From assembly GCA_045631965.1 (NCBI GenBank), contig JAZQVR010000020.1, positions 1 to 64,000 on the forward strand: 64,000 bases of DNA, read 5' to 3'. This document shows, one piece after another, positions 33,856-41,601 of this stretch. A program made the translations under genes and the position numbers. The first letter of the stretch is position 1. Each line of letters opens with the position of its first letter. This DNA comes from UBA8612 sp045631965 (GTDB taxonomy: Bacteria; Bacillota; Clostridia; Oscillospirales; Acutalibacteraceae). A model generated the notes under the pieces. The model ran no database searches, was not told where the DNA came from, and saw nothing but the letters and a program-made list of their open reading frames with translations.

Positions 33856-33876
33856 GTTTTGCTCAAATTTATTTTG

Positions 33877-33972
33877 AACTGTAAAAAATGCAGAAATCAA
33901 TTTGGAGAGCATTTGATTTAACGTTGCATCGTTTTAAAAATTTCTGTCGGACGAAACATTCTTTTTACAGTT
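33877..33972 (+). repeat. Large inverted repeat in leader of island gene
   Basis: AACTGTAAAAA (33877-33887) and TTTTTACAGTT (33962-33972) are perfect 11-base complements; inside, CAGAAAT (33891-33897) pairs with ATTTCTG (33940-33946). The structure lies just upstream of the AAAGGAGG that serves the gene at 34043. Confidence 0.65.
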
Positions 33973-34042
33973 GTTCACCTATAAATAATCTTTCAAAAAA
34001 GCCGCCTTTTGAAAAATACTTTTTAGAAAGGAGGTTTATGTT

Positions 34043-34348
34043 TTGAAAACTGGATTAAAGAAATCTCAAAAGATAACCGAGATATTTTTTGATGAAGCAA
34101 GTCCGATTGTTACGGTGTCAACCTACAACACTGATTTAAAAAATCGTTTGTCGGCTTATTCAGAAAAACATCCGGACTTGTGTAAGCTGGTTGACGATTA
34201 CGAAGACGGAAGACTGATGTTTGAGATTGAGAAAGGAAGATTTTGTTTCAGACTCACAGAGCCGTACAGCAAAGAGCGACGCTCTGCTGCAAGTGAGTTT
34301 GCAAAAAAACAGAAACATAAGTTGAGAAATCATAACAGTAAAAATTAA
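34043..34348 (+). CDS. Small transposon-associated hypothetical protein
   Basis: The 101-residue basic protein opens KTGLKKSQKITEIFFDEASPIV and contains LCKLVDDYEDGRLMFEIEKGRFCFRLTEPYSKERR. Proteins of this kind accompany Tn4451-like and other Clostridial transposons, with unknown function (family recall). It starts with TTG, placed eight bases after AAAGGAGG. An ATG at 34038 opens a two-codon frame (ATG-TTT-TGA) that overlaps the TTG, an odd arrangement that may reduce initiation. Confidence 0.65.
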   Translation: MKTGLKKSQKITEIFFDEASPIVTVSTYNTDLKNRLSAYSEKHPDLCKLVDDYEDGRLMFEIEKGRFCFRLTEPYSKERRSAASEFAKKQKHKLRNHNSKN

Positions 34349-34357
34349 ATGGCATCT

Positions 34358-34532
34358 GTCTTAACGAGCAATGGATTTGTCCCGTCAAATCCGCTTGCCA
34401 AGACTTTTTGATGCCGTGTCATCAGTCTTAGCAAGCACTGAATTTGTAGCCACAAAAGTGCTTGTTTCGACCATTCGTCTCAACAAGCACTGAATCCGTA
34501 CGGACAAATTCGCTTGTCAGGGAAAGTTCCCT
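34358..34532 (+). repeat. Three related hairpins plus a fourth, upstream of tnpW
   Basis: Copies start at 34358, 34425 and 34477 with GTCTTA/GTCTCA, then an AGCA-type core and a self-complementary centre. Copy 1 closes GTCTT/AAGAC and GGATTTG/CAAATCC; copy 2 has CAAGCACT/AGTGCTTG; copy 3 has ACAAGC/GCTTGT around TCCGTACGGA. A fourth hairpin AGGGAA/TTCCCT lies at 34519-34532. Compensatory changes keep the stems paired while the bases differ. Confidence 0.7.
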
Positions 34533-34576
34533 GAAACCCTTAAAGAAAAAATCAAACCAAAGAAAGGAGACAGTAA

Positions 34577-34840
34577 ATGAATTATGAAATTACAAACCTG
34601 ACCGACAATGAACATAATCTCATAACAGAAATGCTTAATAGCATTGAGCAAATAAAAAACATACTCTCAACAATGACAAAGTCGGAACGTATTGCTTGGT
34701 TTCGTTGCAAACAATTCCCACGCAAAATTGATTTCGAAAAAGAAATCAGCGGAACAGTTTACACTGTGCGTACGCATTTTAATTCGGATGCATCTGAAAC
34801 CTTGCGAGAAAAAACAGAACGAATACTAAAACAAAAATAG
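34577..34840 (+). CDS. tnpW: Transposon-encoded protein TnpW-like
   Basis: The 87-residue protein's second half, IDFEKEISGTVYTVRTHFNSDASETLREKTERIL, matches the TnpW pattern (GTxYxVxxHFxxxxxETxxxKxxRxL) of Tn4451-type transposons. The N-terminal 50 residues are helical and resemble those of longer TnpW versions. The function is unproven. An AAAGGAG site lies just upstream, and three hairpins precede it. It lies 98 bases before the recombinase gene. Confidence 0.7.
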   Translation: MNYEITNLTDNEHNLITEMLNSIEQIKNILSTMTKSERIAWFRCKQFPRKIDFEKEISGTVYTVRTHFNSDASETLREKTERILKQK

Positions 34841-34938
34841 TATAATTTCGCACTTTAAAGTGTTGAATTTCGTGAAAAGATGTGATATGATAAACGCGTC
34901 CTACAATTCATATCATGTTGACTGTGGAAAGGAGTTAT

Positions 34939-36612
34939 ATGAGTAAAAAACAGTCAAGTAAAAAAATAACTGCCCTGTATGCACGACTTTCTCGTGACGA
35001 TGAGAACGAAGATGTGTCGGGCAGTATCAAAAATCAAAGAGCTATTCTGGAGAAGTATGCAAAAGATAATCGCCTGCCTAATCCTCGATTCTTTTTCGAT
35101 GACGGATACTCGGGTGTCACATTTGCAAGACCTGCGTTCACAGAGATACTTGAACTTGCTGAACAAGGTCTGATTGAAAATCTTGTTGTCAAAGATCATT
35201 CAAGATTAGGACGTAATCGACTGGTTGTCAGTCAGCTACTTGAAGAAGAATTTGAAAGATTAGGTATCAGGTATATTGCGATAATGGATAACATTGATAC
35301 AGCAAAAGGTTTGAGTGACCTTGTACCGATGCAAGACTTATTCAACGAATGGCACGCAAAGAATACAAGCGAAAAGGTACGCAGAGTAATGCAGAGCAAG
35401 GGTATGGCAGGAATACCTCTGACTACCAATCCACCGTTCGGGTATATGAAGAACCCCGATAACAAGAAGGAATGGATTGTCGATGAACCTGCAGCTGAAG
35501 TTGTCCGCAGAATTTTTGATATGTGTATATCGGGACTCGGACCAGCACAGATTGCAAAAAGATTAAAAGCAGACGGAGTAATGACACCAACTGAGTATTG
35601 GAGCAGTATAAAAAGAAAATGCGGATATAAACCTGCGATACTTCACAACTGGTGCTCAGACACTGTTGCTTCAATTTTATCCAAACAAGAATACTGCGGT
35701 GATACAGTAAACTTCAGAACAGAAAGAAAATCTTTCAAGATTAAAAAGATGATTGAACGACCCGAAGAAGAGTGGAAGATATTTCCCAATACTCATCCAT
35801 CAATTATCAGCAGAGAAAAGTTTGAGCTGGTGCAAAGTCTCAGAAAGAACAAACGCAGAAATCCTAAAACAGGATTTACAAGTATGTTTTCAGGATTGCT
35901 TTACTGTGATGACTGTGGTGAAAAATTATATTACGGTGCAACCAATAATTACAAACGAGAGCAAGCGTCTTTCTTTTGTTCGTCGTTTCGTAGAGATACA
36001 AGTTCTTGCACGGCACACTATATCCGTGAGAAAGTAATTTACAATCTTGTTCTTGAAAATATGCAGAGAGTGTTATGGTATGTGCAGTGCTTTGAAGAAG
36101 ACTTTGCAACCAAACAGATTGAAGAATTGGATTTGAATCATCAGAAAGATTTGAAACTGAAATGCAAGGAACTTGAAAAAGCCAAGAAACGAATTGCAGA
36201 AATTGACCGTATCATTCAGACTCTGTATGAAGATAACACAAGGGGTAAAATATCTGATGAGCGATTTACAACACTCTCTATATCCTTGGAAGATGAACAA
36301 CGGGAGTTAAAAAACAAAGTTCCTAACATTGAAACTTTTTTGGAAGAAACGGAAATCAAATGTGAAGGCTTACAGCATTTTATTGAGCGAGCCAAAAGAA
36401 TAACCCGCCTGACAGAGCTGACACCGGAGATAGTTCACGAGTTTATTGAAAGAATTGTTGTGTCAAAGCCCGAGAAGATTAACGGCAAACGACATCAAAC
36501 CGTAGACATCTACTACCACGGTGCCGGGATAATTAAAATGCTTTCTGCTGAAGAAATGGAAGAAGCGTACCAACAACATATTTCAAAACAACATAAAGCA
36601 AAAACGGCATAG
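34939..36612 (+). CDS. tnpX: Large serine recombinase, TnpX-like
   Basis: The 557-residue recombinase has an N-terminal resolvase catalytic domain (TALYARLSRDDENED with nucleophile Ser18; VKDHSRLGRNRL with catalytic Arg residues), a recombinase domain (GYMKNPDNKKEW onward), a zinc ribbon (LLYCDDCGEKLYYG and later FFCSSFRRDTSSC) and a coiled-coil region (about 400-470). This is the layout of TnpX, which excises and inserts Tn4451 through GA-centred joins. The ATG at 34939 has AAAGGAG four bases ahead; an earlier in-frame start at 34915 lacks an RBS. It is the main engine of the island and lies 109 bases from tRNA-Ser. Confidence 0.9.
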   Translation: MSKKQSSKKITALYARLSRDDENEDVSGSIKNQRAILEKYAKDNRLPNPRFFFDDGYSGVTFARPAFTEILELAEQGLIENLVVKDHSRLGRNRLVVSQLLEEEFERLGIRYIAIMDNIDTAKGLSDLVPMQDLFNEWHAKNTSEKVRRVMQSKGMAGIPLTTNPPFGYMKNPDNKKEWIVDEPAAEVVRRIFDMCISGLGPAQIAKRLKADGVMTPTEYWSSIKRKCGYKPAILHNWCSDTVASILSKQEYCGDTVNFRTERKSFKIKKMIERPEEEWKIFPNTHPSIISREKFELVQSLRKNKRRNPKTGFTSMFSGLLYCDDCGEKLYYGATNNYKREQASFFCSSFRRDTSSCTAHYIREKVIYNLVLENMQRVLWYVQCFEEDFATKQIEELDLNHQKDLKLKCKELEKAKKRIAEIDRIIQTLYEDNTRGKISDERFTTLSISLEDEQRELKNKVPNIETFLEETEIKCEGLQHFIERAKRITRLTELTPEIVHEFIERIVVSKPEKINGKRHQTVDIYYHGAGIIKMLSAEEMEEAYQQHISKQHKAKTA

Positions 36613-36628
36613 CCGTAGCTATACCGTT
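36603..36628 (+). terminator. Hairpin at the end of the recombinase gene
   Basis: AACGG-C-ATAGC (36603-36613) pairs with GCTAT-A-CCGTT (36618-36628) around CGTA. It overlaps the stop codon, and its 3' arm is the 12-base direct repeat also seen at 20130. It may be a terminator, but the T-tract behind it is weak. Confidence 0.45.
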
Positions 36629-36661
36629 CTCAAAAAGCATTATTTAGTTTTACTGCAAGAG

Positions 36662-36715
36662 CCACCTTGGGGTAACTTCCTTATGGAGGGTACCCCAAAG
36701 GTGTATCTGCTTTTT
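36662..36715 (-). repeat. Right hairpin unit of the island
   Basis: On the minus strand this starts AAAAAGCAGATACACC and forms a stem of about 12 bp (CACCTTTGGGGTA-type with TACCCCAAGGTG) around CATAAGGAAG. The lead-in and loop match the left unit at 20176-20231 in opposite orientation, while the stem bases differ. It abuts the 3' end of tRNA-Ser. Confidence 0.6.
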
Positions 36716-36720
36716 ATGGC

Positions 36721-36808
36721 GGAGAGCAAGGGATTTGAACCCTCGAGACGCTTTTGACGCCTACACGATTTCCAATCGTGCTCCTTCGGCCAGCTCGGAC
36801 AACTCTCC
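36721..36808 (-). tRNA. tRNA-Ser (anticodon GGA)
   Basis: The 88-nt tRNA has a 7-bp acceptor stem GGAGAGT/GCTCTCC-like, anticodon loop TTGGAAA (GGA), a long variable arm typical of tRNA-Ser (GGCGTC..AGCGTC region) and a T loop TTCAAATC. Its 3' end points towards the island, but no second copy of that end is present on the island's far side. Confidence 0.93.
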
Positions 36809-36884
36809 ATAAGTCAACGTTAGATATTTTACATTATATAATAAAAAAAATCAAGTCTTTTTACAAAAATAATTAAAATAATTT

Positions 36885-36914
36885 CGGAGCAGCTGAAATT
36901 CATCAACTGCTCCG
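36885..36914 (-). terminator. Terminator of asnS
   Basis: CGGAGCAG (36885-36892) pairs with CTGCTCCG (36907-36914), followed on the minus strand by AAATTATTTTAATTATTTTT. It lies ten bases downstream of the asnS stop. Confidence 0.65.
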
Positions 36915-36923
36915 ATAATAAAT

Positions 36924-38315
36924 TTAGATATCGCAATTCTTAACTGTTCTCGGGAACGGAACAACGTCGCGGATATTCGACATACCTGTGAGGTACATTA
37001 CGCAACGCTCAAAGCCAAGACCGAAGCCTGCGTGACGGGCTGTACCGTACTTACGAAGGTCAAGATAAAAATCGTAATCCTCGGGATTGAGACCGAGCTC
37101 ATTCATACGCGCAACAAGCTTATCGTAATCGTCCTCACGCTGGCTGCCGCCGATAATCTCGCCGATACCGGGTACAAGACAATCCATAGCTGCAACAGTC
37201 TTACCGTCGGGATTAAGCTTCATATAGAAAGCCTTGATCTCCTTCGGGTAATCGGTTACGAATACGGGACGCTTGAAGACAGTCTCGGTAAGGTAACGCT
37301 CGTGCTCAGTCTGAAGGTCGCTACCCCAATGCACGGGATAATCAAACTTATCGTTATTCTTCTCGAGAATCTCGATAGCTTCAGTATATGTTACTCTGCC
37401 GAAGTCAGAGTTGACAACATTATTAAGTCTCTCAAGAAGGCCTTTATCGATAAAGCTGTCGAAGAACTTGAGCTCTTCGGGAGCGTGCTCAAGAACATAA
37501 TTGATAACATACTTAAGCATATCCTCAGCGAGCTGCATATCGTCATTAAGGTCGGCAAAAGCAATTTCAGGCTCAATCATCCAGAACTCAGCCGCGTGGC
37601 GTGTTGTATTGGAATTCTCAGCACGGAATGTAGGACCGAATGTATAAATATTGCGGAATGCCATGGCATAAGTCTCACCGTTGAGCTGACCGCTTACGGT
37701 AAGGTTGGTTGATTTGCCAAAGAAGTCCTCTGCAAAATCAACAGTGCCATCATCATTCTTGGGAAGATTATCGAGGTCAAGTGTTGTTACGCGGAACATC
37801 TCACCTGCACCCTCGCAGTCACTGCCGGTAATGATGGGAGTGTGAACATATACGAAATTACGCTCCATAAAGAAGCTGTGAATTGCAAAAGCAATAAGTG
37901 AACGAACACGGAAAACAGCCTGGAAGGTATTTGTACGTGCTCTGAGATGAGAGATTGTACGGAGATATTCAAGGCTGTGACGCTTCTTCTGAAGAGGATA
38001 ATCGGGTGTAGAAGCACCCTCAACCTCAACCTCAGTTGCCTGAATTTCGAAAGGCTGCTTTGCGTCGGGAGTAGCAACAAGCGTACCTCTGACAATAAGC
38101 GCAGAGCCTACATTAAGCTTTGAAACCTCGTCAAAATTAGGCATAGTATCGTGGAATACTACCTGCAACGGCTCAAAATAAGTACCGTCGTTAAGGACAA
38201 TAAAGCCGAATGCCTTGGAAGCACGTACAGTACGTACCCAACCGCAAACTTCAACCTCTTTATCGATATACTGCTGTGTGTTTTTAAACAGCTCACGAAT
38301 AGTGATAATGTTCAT
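36924..38315 (-). CDS. asnS: Asparaginyl-tRNA synthetase
   Basis: The 463-residue class II synthetase charges tRNA-Asn. It has the N-terminal OB-fold anticodon domain (VEVCGWVRTVRASKAFGFI) and catalytic motifs: motif 2 (GPTFRAENSNTTRHAAEFWM) and motif 3 (AGFGLGFERCVMYLTG). The start MNIITIREL agrees with the family. It is third in the operon mscL-proC-asnS. No T-box leader is present directly upstream of this gene. Confidence 0.96.
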   Translation of the reverse strand: MNIITIRELFKNTQQYIDKEVEVCGWVRTVRASKAFGFIVLNDGTYFEPLQVVFHDTMPNFDEVSKLNVGSALIVRGTLVATPDAKQPFEIQATEVEVEGASTPDYPLQKKRHSLEYLRTISHLRARTNTFQAVFRVRSLIAFAIHSFFMERNFVYVHTPIITGSDCEGAGEMFRVTTLDLDNLPKNDDGTVDFAEDFFGKSTNLTVSGQLNGETYAMAFRNIYTFGPTFRAENSNTTRHAAEFWMIEPEIAFADLNDDMQLAEDMLKYVINYVLEHAPEELKFFDSFIDKGLLERLNNVVNSDFGRVTYTEAIEILEKNNDKFDYPVHWGSDLQTEHERYLTETVFKRPVFVTDYPKEIKAFYMKLNPDGKTVAAMDCLVPGIGEIIGGSQREDDYDKLVARMNELGLNPEDYDFYLDLRKYGTARHAGFGLGFERCVMYLTGMSNIRDVVPFPRTVKNCDI

Positions 38316-38335
38316 TTTAGAAATATACCTTTCAG

Positions 38336-39142
38336 TTATTTTTTCTCTCTCATTTTGCAGTCTTTATTATATGCCGCAACTACGGCAGCATTAACTGCAT
38401 TTTCAAAGCCGTTTTCCTGCAAAGCTGCAATTCCTTCAATAGTTGTACCGCCGGGTGAACAGACTTTATCGATCAGCTCATACGGATGTATATCGCTCGA
38501 AAGTATCATTTCAGCACTGCCCTTGACAGCCTGAGCAGCAACCTCAAGAGCCATAGCCTTGGGCATACCGAGCTTAACCGCAGCACGTGCGAGCTGGTCG
38601 ATATACATATAATTGAACGCAGGTGAACAGCCGCCTATTACGCCGAAAACTGCAAACATATCTTCGTTGATTTCAAACGCACCGCCGAAAGAACGGCAGA
38701 AATCGAGAAGAGCTTGTTTTTCGGTATTGGTTACATTATCCGGAACACAAACTGCTGTAGCAGAACCGCGAACACGCGCATTTATATTGGGCATAATGCG
38801 TGCAAGCTTTGCCTCATATCCAAGCAAGCTTTTGATATATGCAAGCTCAGTGCCTGCGGCTACAGAAACAATGAATGGATCTTTATTCATAAAGCACTGC
38901 GCGTTATCCTGCAGAAGCTTCGGAAAATCCTTAGGCTTAACAGCAAGTATAACCATATCGCAAATATCAACAAGAGCATTGACACTTGCAAGCGGTTTTA
39001 CACCGTAAGCAGAGATATTATCGAGACTCGGCTGATAGACATCATACGCAAAGAACTCGTTTTCATTAAAGAAATCCGATTGTGATGAACCGATAACAAG
39101 CGCAGTAGCAAGATTGCCTGCACCGATAAAAGCGATTTTCAT
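38336..39142 (-). CDS. proC: Pyrroline-5-carboxylate reductase
   Basis: The 268-residue enzyme reduces pyrroline-5-carboxylate to proline with NAD(P)H, the last step of proline synthesis. It has the N-terminal Rossmann loop IAFIGAGNLATAL, VILAVKPKDF, IVSVAAGTELAYI, and late PGGTTIEGIAALQENGF, the family's PGGTT signature. It is full length and sits between mscL and asnS. Confidence 0.95.
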   Translation of the reverse strand: MKIAFIGAGNLATALVIGSSQSDFFNENEFFAYDVYQPSLDNISAYGVKPLASVNALVDICDMVILAVKPKDFPKLLQDNAQCFMNKDPFIVSVAAGTELAYIKSLLGYEAKLARIMPNINARVRGSATAVCVPDNVTNTEKQALLDFCRSFGGAFEINEDMFAVFGVIGGCSPAFNYMYIDQLARAAVKLGMPKAMALEVAAQAVKGSAEMILSSDIHPYELIDKVCSPGGTTIEGIAALQENGFENAVNAAVVAAYNKDCKMREKK

Positions 39143-39160
39143 AGAGTCAGCTCTCCGTAA

Positions 39161-39652
39161 TTATTGTACGTCTGATGTACAGTGAGCACACTTTGTTGCA
39201 TCAAGAGCAATCTCACTCTTACAGTAGGGACAAGTTTTGGTTGTAGGTGCAGCTTCAACAACAGCTTCTTTCTTAGCAGCCTTGTCGCGGAGCTTGTTGA
39301 TTGTTCTGACAAGAACAAAAATAACAAATGCCATAATAATGAAGTTGATAACAGCATTTACAAAGTTACCGTATGCGAATACAGCAACGCCGAGCTCCTG
39401 AGCCTCAGCAAGTGTTGCACCAGCTTTAAGACCTGCTTCAGCAGCGGCAGCCTTATCAATAACAACAAACATATTTGCAAAATCTACACCCTTTGTGAAA
39501 ATGCTGATAACAGGCATTACAAGGTCATCAACAAGTGATTTGATGATTGCCTGAAAAGCAGCACCGATGATAACGCCGACTGCAAGGTCGATAACGTTAC
39601 CACGCATAATAAACTCTTTGAATTCTGAGAAGAAACATGATTTTTTGCTCAT
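39161..39652 (-). CDS. mscL: Large-conductance mechanosensitive channel with C-terminal zinc ribbon
   Basis: The 163-residue protein carries MscL hallmarks: FKEFIMRGNVIDLAVGVIIGAAF (first pore helix) and FVNAVINFIIMAFVIFVLVR (second helix). It opens under membrane tension and releases solutes. It adds a C-terminal Cys4 zinc ribbon (CPYC about residue 140, CAHC about residue 156) behind the cytoplasmic helix, an extension found in some Firmicutes MscL proteins. It is first gene of the operon with its own consensus promoter. Confidence 0.93.
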   Translation of the reverse strand: MSKKSCFFSEFKEFIMRGNVIDLAVGVIIGAAFQAIIKSLVDDLVMPVISIFTKGVDFANMFVVIDKAAAAEAGLKAGATLAEAQELGVAVFAYGNFVNAVINFIIMAFVIFVLVRTINKLRDKAAKKEAVVEAAPTTKTCPYCKSEIALDATKCAHCTSDVQ

Positions 39653-39682
39653 AATAACACATCCTATTAAAAATTTTTAAAC

Positions 39683-39711
39683 ATTATAACATACATAAAA
39701 ATACATTTCAA
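39683..39711 (-). promoter_or_regulatory. Promoter of mscL-proC-asnS
   Basis: On the minus strand TTGAAA (39706-39711), exactly 17 bases, then TATAAT (39683-39688). It is back-to-back with coaX. Confidence 0.7.
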
Positions 39712-39773
39712 GTTGTAATTGACTATTAAATTAAAATATGATAAAAATATATTAGTAAATGGAGGTAAAGACT

Positions 39774-40541
39774 ATGCTTCTGACCATCGATATAGGAAAC
39801 ACAAATATTACGCTTGGTATGTATAAAGGCGATGAGTTATGCTTTGTAAGCAGACTTGCCACACAGCGTGTCCGAACAAGAGACGAATACGCCTTTGAAA
39901 TGCTCAATATGTTCAACCTTAATTCTCTTGACCCAAAACAATGCAAAGCTGCGATAATCAGCTCTGTAGTGCCCGAAATCACCCGTGATATCGGAAGCGC
40001 GGTCAAACTTACAACAGGTTGTACACCAAAATATATTGACCAGAGTATTCGTACTGACCTGAAAATTGCTACACAAATCCCGGGACAGCTTGGTGCTGAT
40101 ATGGTTGTGGGTTCAGTAGCCGCAATCGATAAATATCCTCTCCCCTGTCTTGTTATTGACCTTGGCACAGCAAACAAAATGTTTGTTATTGACAACAGCG
40201 GTACCTTCCTCGGATGTACAATTTCAGCCGGTATCGGTCTATCACTCAACGCACTGTCAAACGGTGCTTCACAGTTGCCTGCGGTCAATATAAAAGCTCC
40301 CGAAAAAACAATCGGCACAGAAACAATCAGCTGTATGCAATCGGGTACGGTTTACGGTACAGCTTGTATGATTGACGGAATGATAGACAGATTTGAAAGT
40401 GAGCTTGGTTATTCATTCGCATCAATAATCGCCACAGGCGGCTATGCGAAGCCAATTGTAAAACATTGCAAACGTGATATTGCTTACGACGACAATCTGC
40501 TGCTTGACGGTCTTAAGAGTATTTATTACAAAAATAATTAA
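39774..40541 (+). CDS. coaX: Type III pantothenate kinase
   Basis: The 255-residue kinase phosphorylates pantothenate in coenzyme A synthesis. Motifs are LTIDIGNTNITLG (phosphate loop), PGQLGADMVVGSVAA (family: GADR) and VIDLGTANKMFVID, where many members have GTATT, plus SGTVYGTACMIDG. Differences from consensus (GADM, GTANK) are modest. The ATG at 39774 has GGAGG eight bases ahead; 39759 is an in-frame ATG without a well-placed RBS. Confidence 0.93.
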   Translation: MLLTIDIGNTNITLGMYKGDELCFVSRLATQRVRTRDEYAFEMLNMFNLNSLDPKQCKAAIISSVVPEITRDIGSAVKLTTGCTPKYIDQSIRTDLKIATQIPGQLGADMVVGSVAAIDKYPLPCLVIDLGTANKMFVIDNSGTFLGCTISAGIGLSLNALSNGASQLPAVNIKAPEKTIGTETISCMQSGTVYGTACMIDGMIDRFESELGYSFASIIATGGYAKPIVKHCKRDIAYDDNLLLDGLKSIYYKNN

Positions 40542-40566
40542 ACTAAAAATATCGGAGGTAAACATA

Positions 40567-41586
40567 ATGAATTACTTCAATTTTGACAACACCAGACCTT
40601 ATGATGTTATACCGCTTGGCAGAGTTGCAATCGACTTTAACCCTACTGATATGAACAAACCGCTTTCCGAGAGCAGTAATTTCAACAAATACGTCGGCGG
40701 CTCTCCCGCTAACATTGCTGTCGGCCTTGCAAGGCTTGGTGCAAAATGCGGATTTTTTGCAAGAGTATCTGACGACCAGTTCGGAGACTATGTAACAAAC
40801 TATTTTAAAAATGACGGTATAGATGTATCTCATATTGTACGTTGCAAAAATGGCGAAAACCTCGGTCTTACATTTACCGAAATAAAGAGTCCTACCGAAT
40901 CAAGCATTCTTATGTATCGTGACGGTGTCGCTGACCTTATGCTTGATGTTGAAGATATAGATGAAGAATACATAAAACAGGCAAAAATCCTTGTAATTTC
41001 AGGCACTTCTCTTTGCACTTCACCCAGCCGTGAAGCTGCTCTTAAGGCAATGTTCCTCGCAAAGAAAAACGGCACTGTTGTCGTCTTTGATATTGACTAC
41101 CGCAGTTACACCTGGAAAAACAAAGACGAGATTTCCATTTACTACAATCTCGTTGCTCAGAATGCAGATATGATACTCGGCTCAAGAGAAGAATTTGACC
41201 TTACCGAGTCTATAACGGGCGGCGGTAACGATGACCTCGCATCTGCTAAGCTCTGGCACAGCTACGGTGCTAAGCTTATAATTATCAAGCACGGCAAGGA
41301 AGGCTCTTATGCCTATGCTGCAGACGGCACTAACTACAAAGTTAATATCTTCCCTGTCAAGATGCTCAAGGGCTTTGGCGGCGGCGACGGCTATGCTTCC
41401 GCATTTCTTTACTCAATTCTCAACGGTAAATCACTCAAGGATGCTCTTGAATTTGCTACAGCCTCTGCATCAATGCTTGTTTCGGCACACAGCTGTTCCG
41501 AAGCTATGCCTAAAGTCGAAGCAATTGAATCATTTATTGCCGAACAAAAAGCCAACGGTTGCGGCGAAATCGTAACAGAAATCTGA
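40567..41586 (+). CDS. iolC: PfkB-family sugar kinase, IolC-like
   Basis: The 339-residue PfkB kinase closely matches 5-dehydro-2-deoxygluconokinase (IolC). Key sites are YDVIPLGRVAIDFNPT, GGSPANIAVGLARLGAKCGF and the catalytic FGGGDGYASAFLYS, equivalent to IolC's GAGDxYASAF. IolC phosphorylates 5-dehydro-2-deoxygluconate in myo-inositol breakdown. No other iol genes are adjacent apart from the Gfo/Idh/MocA gene behind it, which could be an inositol dehydrogenase. The ATG at 40567 has GGAGG; a start at 40474 inside coaX was rejected. Confidence 0.8.
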   Translation: MNYFNFDNTRPYDVIPLGRVAIDFNPTDMNKPLSESSNFNKYVGGSPANIAVGLARLGAKCGFFARVSDDQFGDYVTNYFKNDGIDVSHIVRCKNGENLGLTFTEIKSPTESSILMYRDGVADLMLDVEDIDEEYIKQAKILVISGTSLCTSPSREAALKAMFLAKKNGTVVVFDIDYRSYTWKNKDEISIYYNLVAQNADMILGSREEFDLTESITGGGNDDLASAKLWHSYGAKLIIIKHGKEGSYAYAADGTNYKVNIFPVKMLKGFGGGDGYASAFLYSILNGKSLKDALEFATASASMLVSAHSCSEAMPKVEAIESFIAEQKANGCGEIVTEI

Positions 41587-41601
41587 CGGAGGTAAAATCC
41601 T

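Larger units (their letters stand above)
33402..34042 (+). other. Long non-coding stretch between cargo and tnpW region
   Basis: These 641 bases hold no convincing protein gene. They contain a strong promoter (33561-33590), a structured RNA candidate ending at a terminator (33776-33855), a second large inverted repeat (33877-33972) and the RBS of the next gene (34028-34036). The first 150 bases show nothing recognisable. Confidence 0.7.
20130..36716. mobile_element. Tn4451-like genomic island (TnpV/TnpW/TnpX backbone)
   Basis: A region of about 16.6 kb separates housekeeping genes (coaD; tRNA-Ser, asnS). Its left end carries DUF6809 and TnpV-type genes; its right end carries TnpW-type and TnpX-like large serine recombinase genes, the accessory set of Tn4451/Tn4453-like transposons. 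Inside is cargo on both strands. I see no relaxase (TnpZ), coupling protein or replication gene, so it would be mobile only by recombinase plus outside help, or it is a decayed or composite element. Exact ends are uncertain: a 12-base direct repeat (20130, 36618) and inverted hairpin units (20176-20231, 36662-36715) mark candidate borders. No copy of the tRNA 3' end exists on the left. Confidence 0.6.

Noticed and set aside
33651..33866. Minus-strand 71-codon frame within the non-coding stretch
   Set aside because: No ribosome site and no family resemblance; it covers the antisense of the candidate ncRNA and its terminator.
34358..34532. CRISPR array
   Set aside because: Repeats are imperfect, differ in stem bases, are few and unevenly spaced, and no cas genes are present in the window.
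36721..36808. Island inserted into the tRNA-Ser 3' end
   Set aside because: Adjacent to the recombinase, but no duplicate of the tRNA 3' end is seen near 20.0-20.3 kb, so tRNA-targeted integration is not supported.
36924..38335. T-box upstream of asnS or tyrS
   Set aside because: The gaps before these genes are 20 and 45 bases, too short for a T-box leader; none was visible upstream of their operons either.
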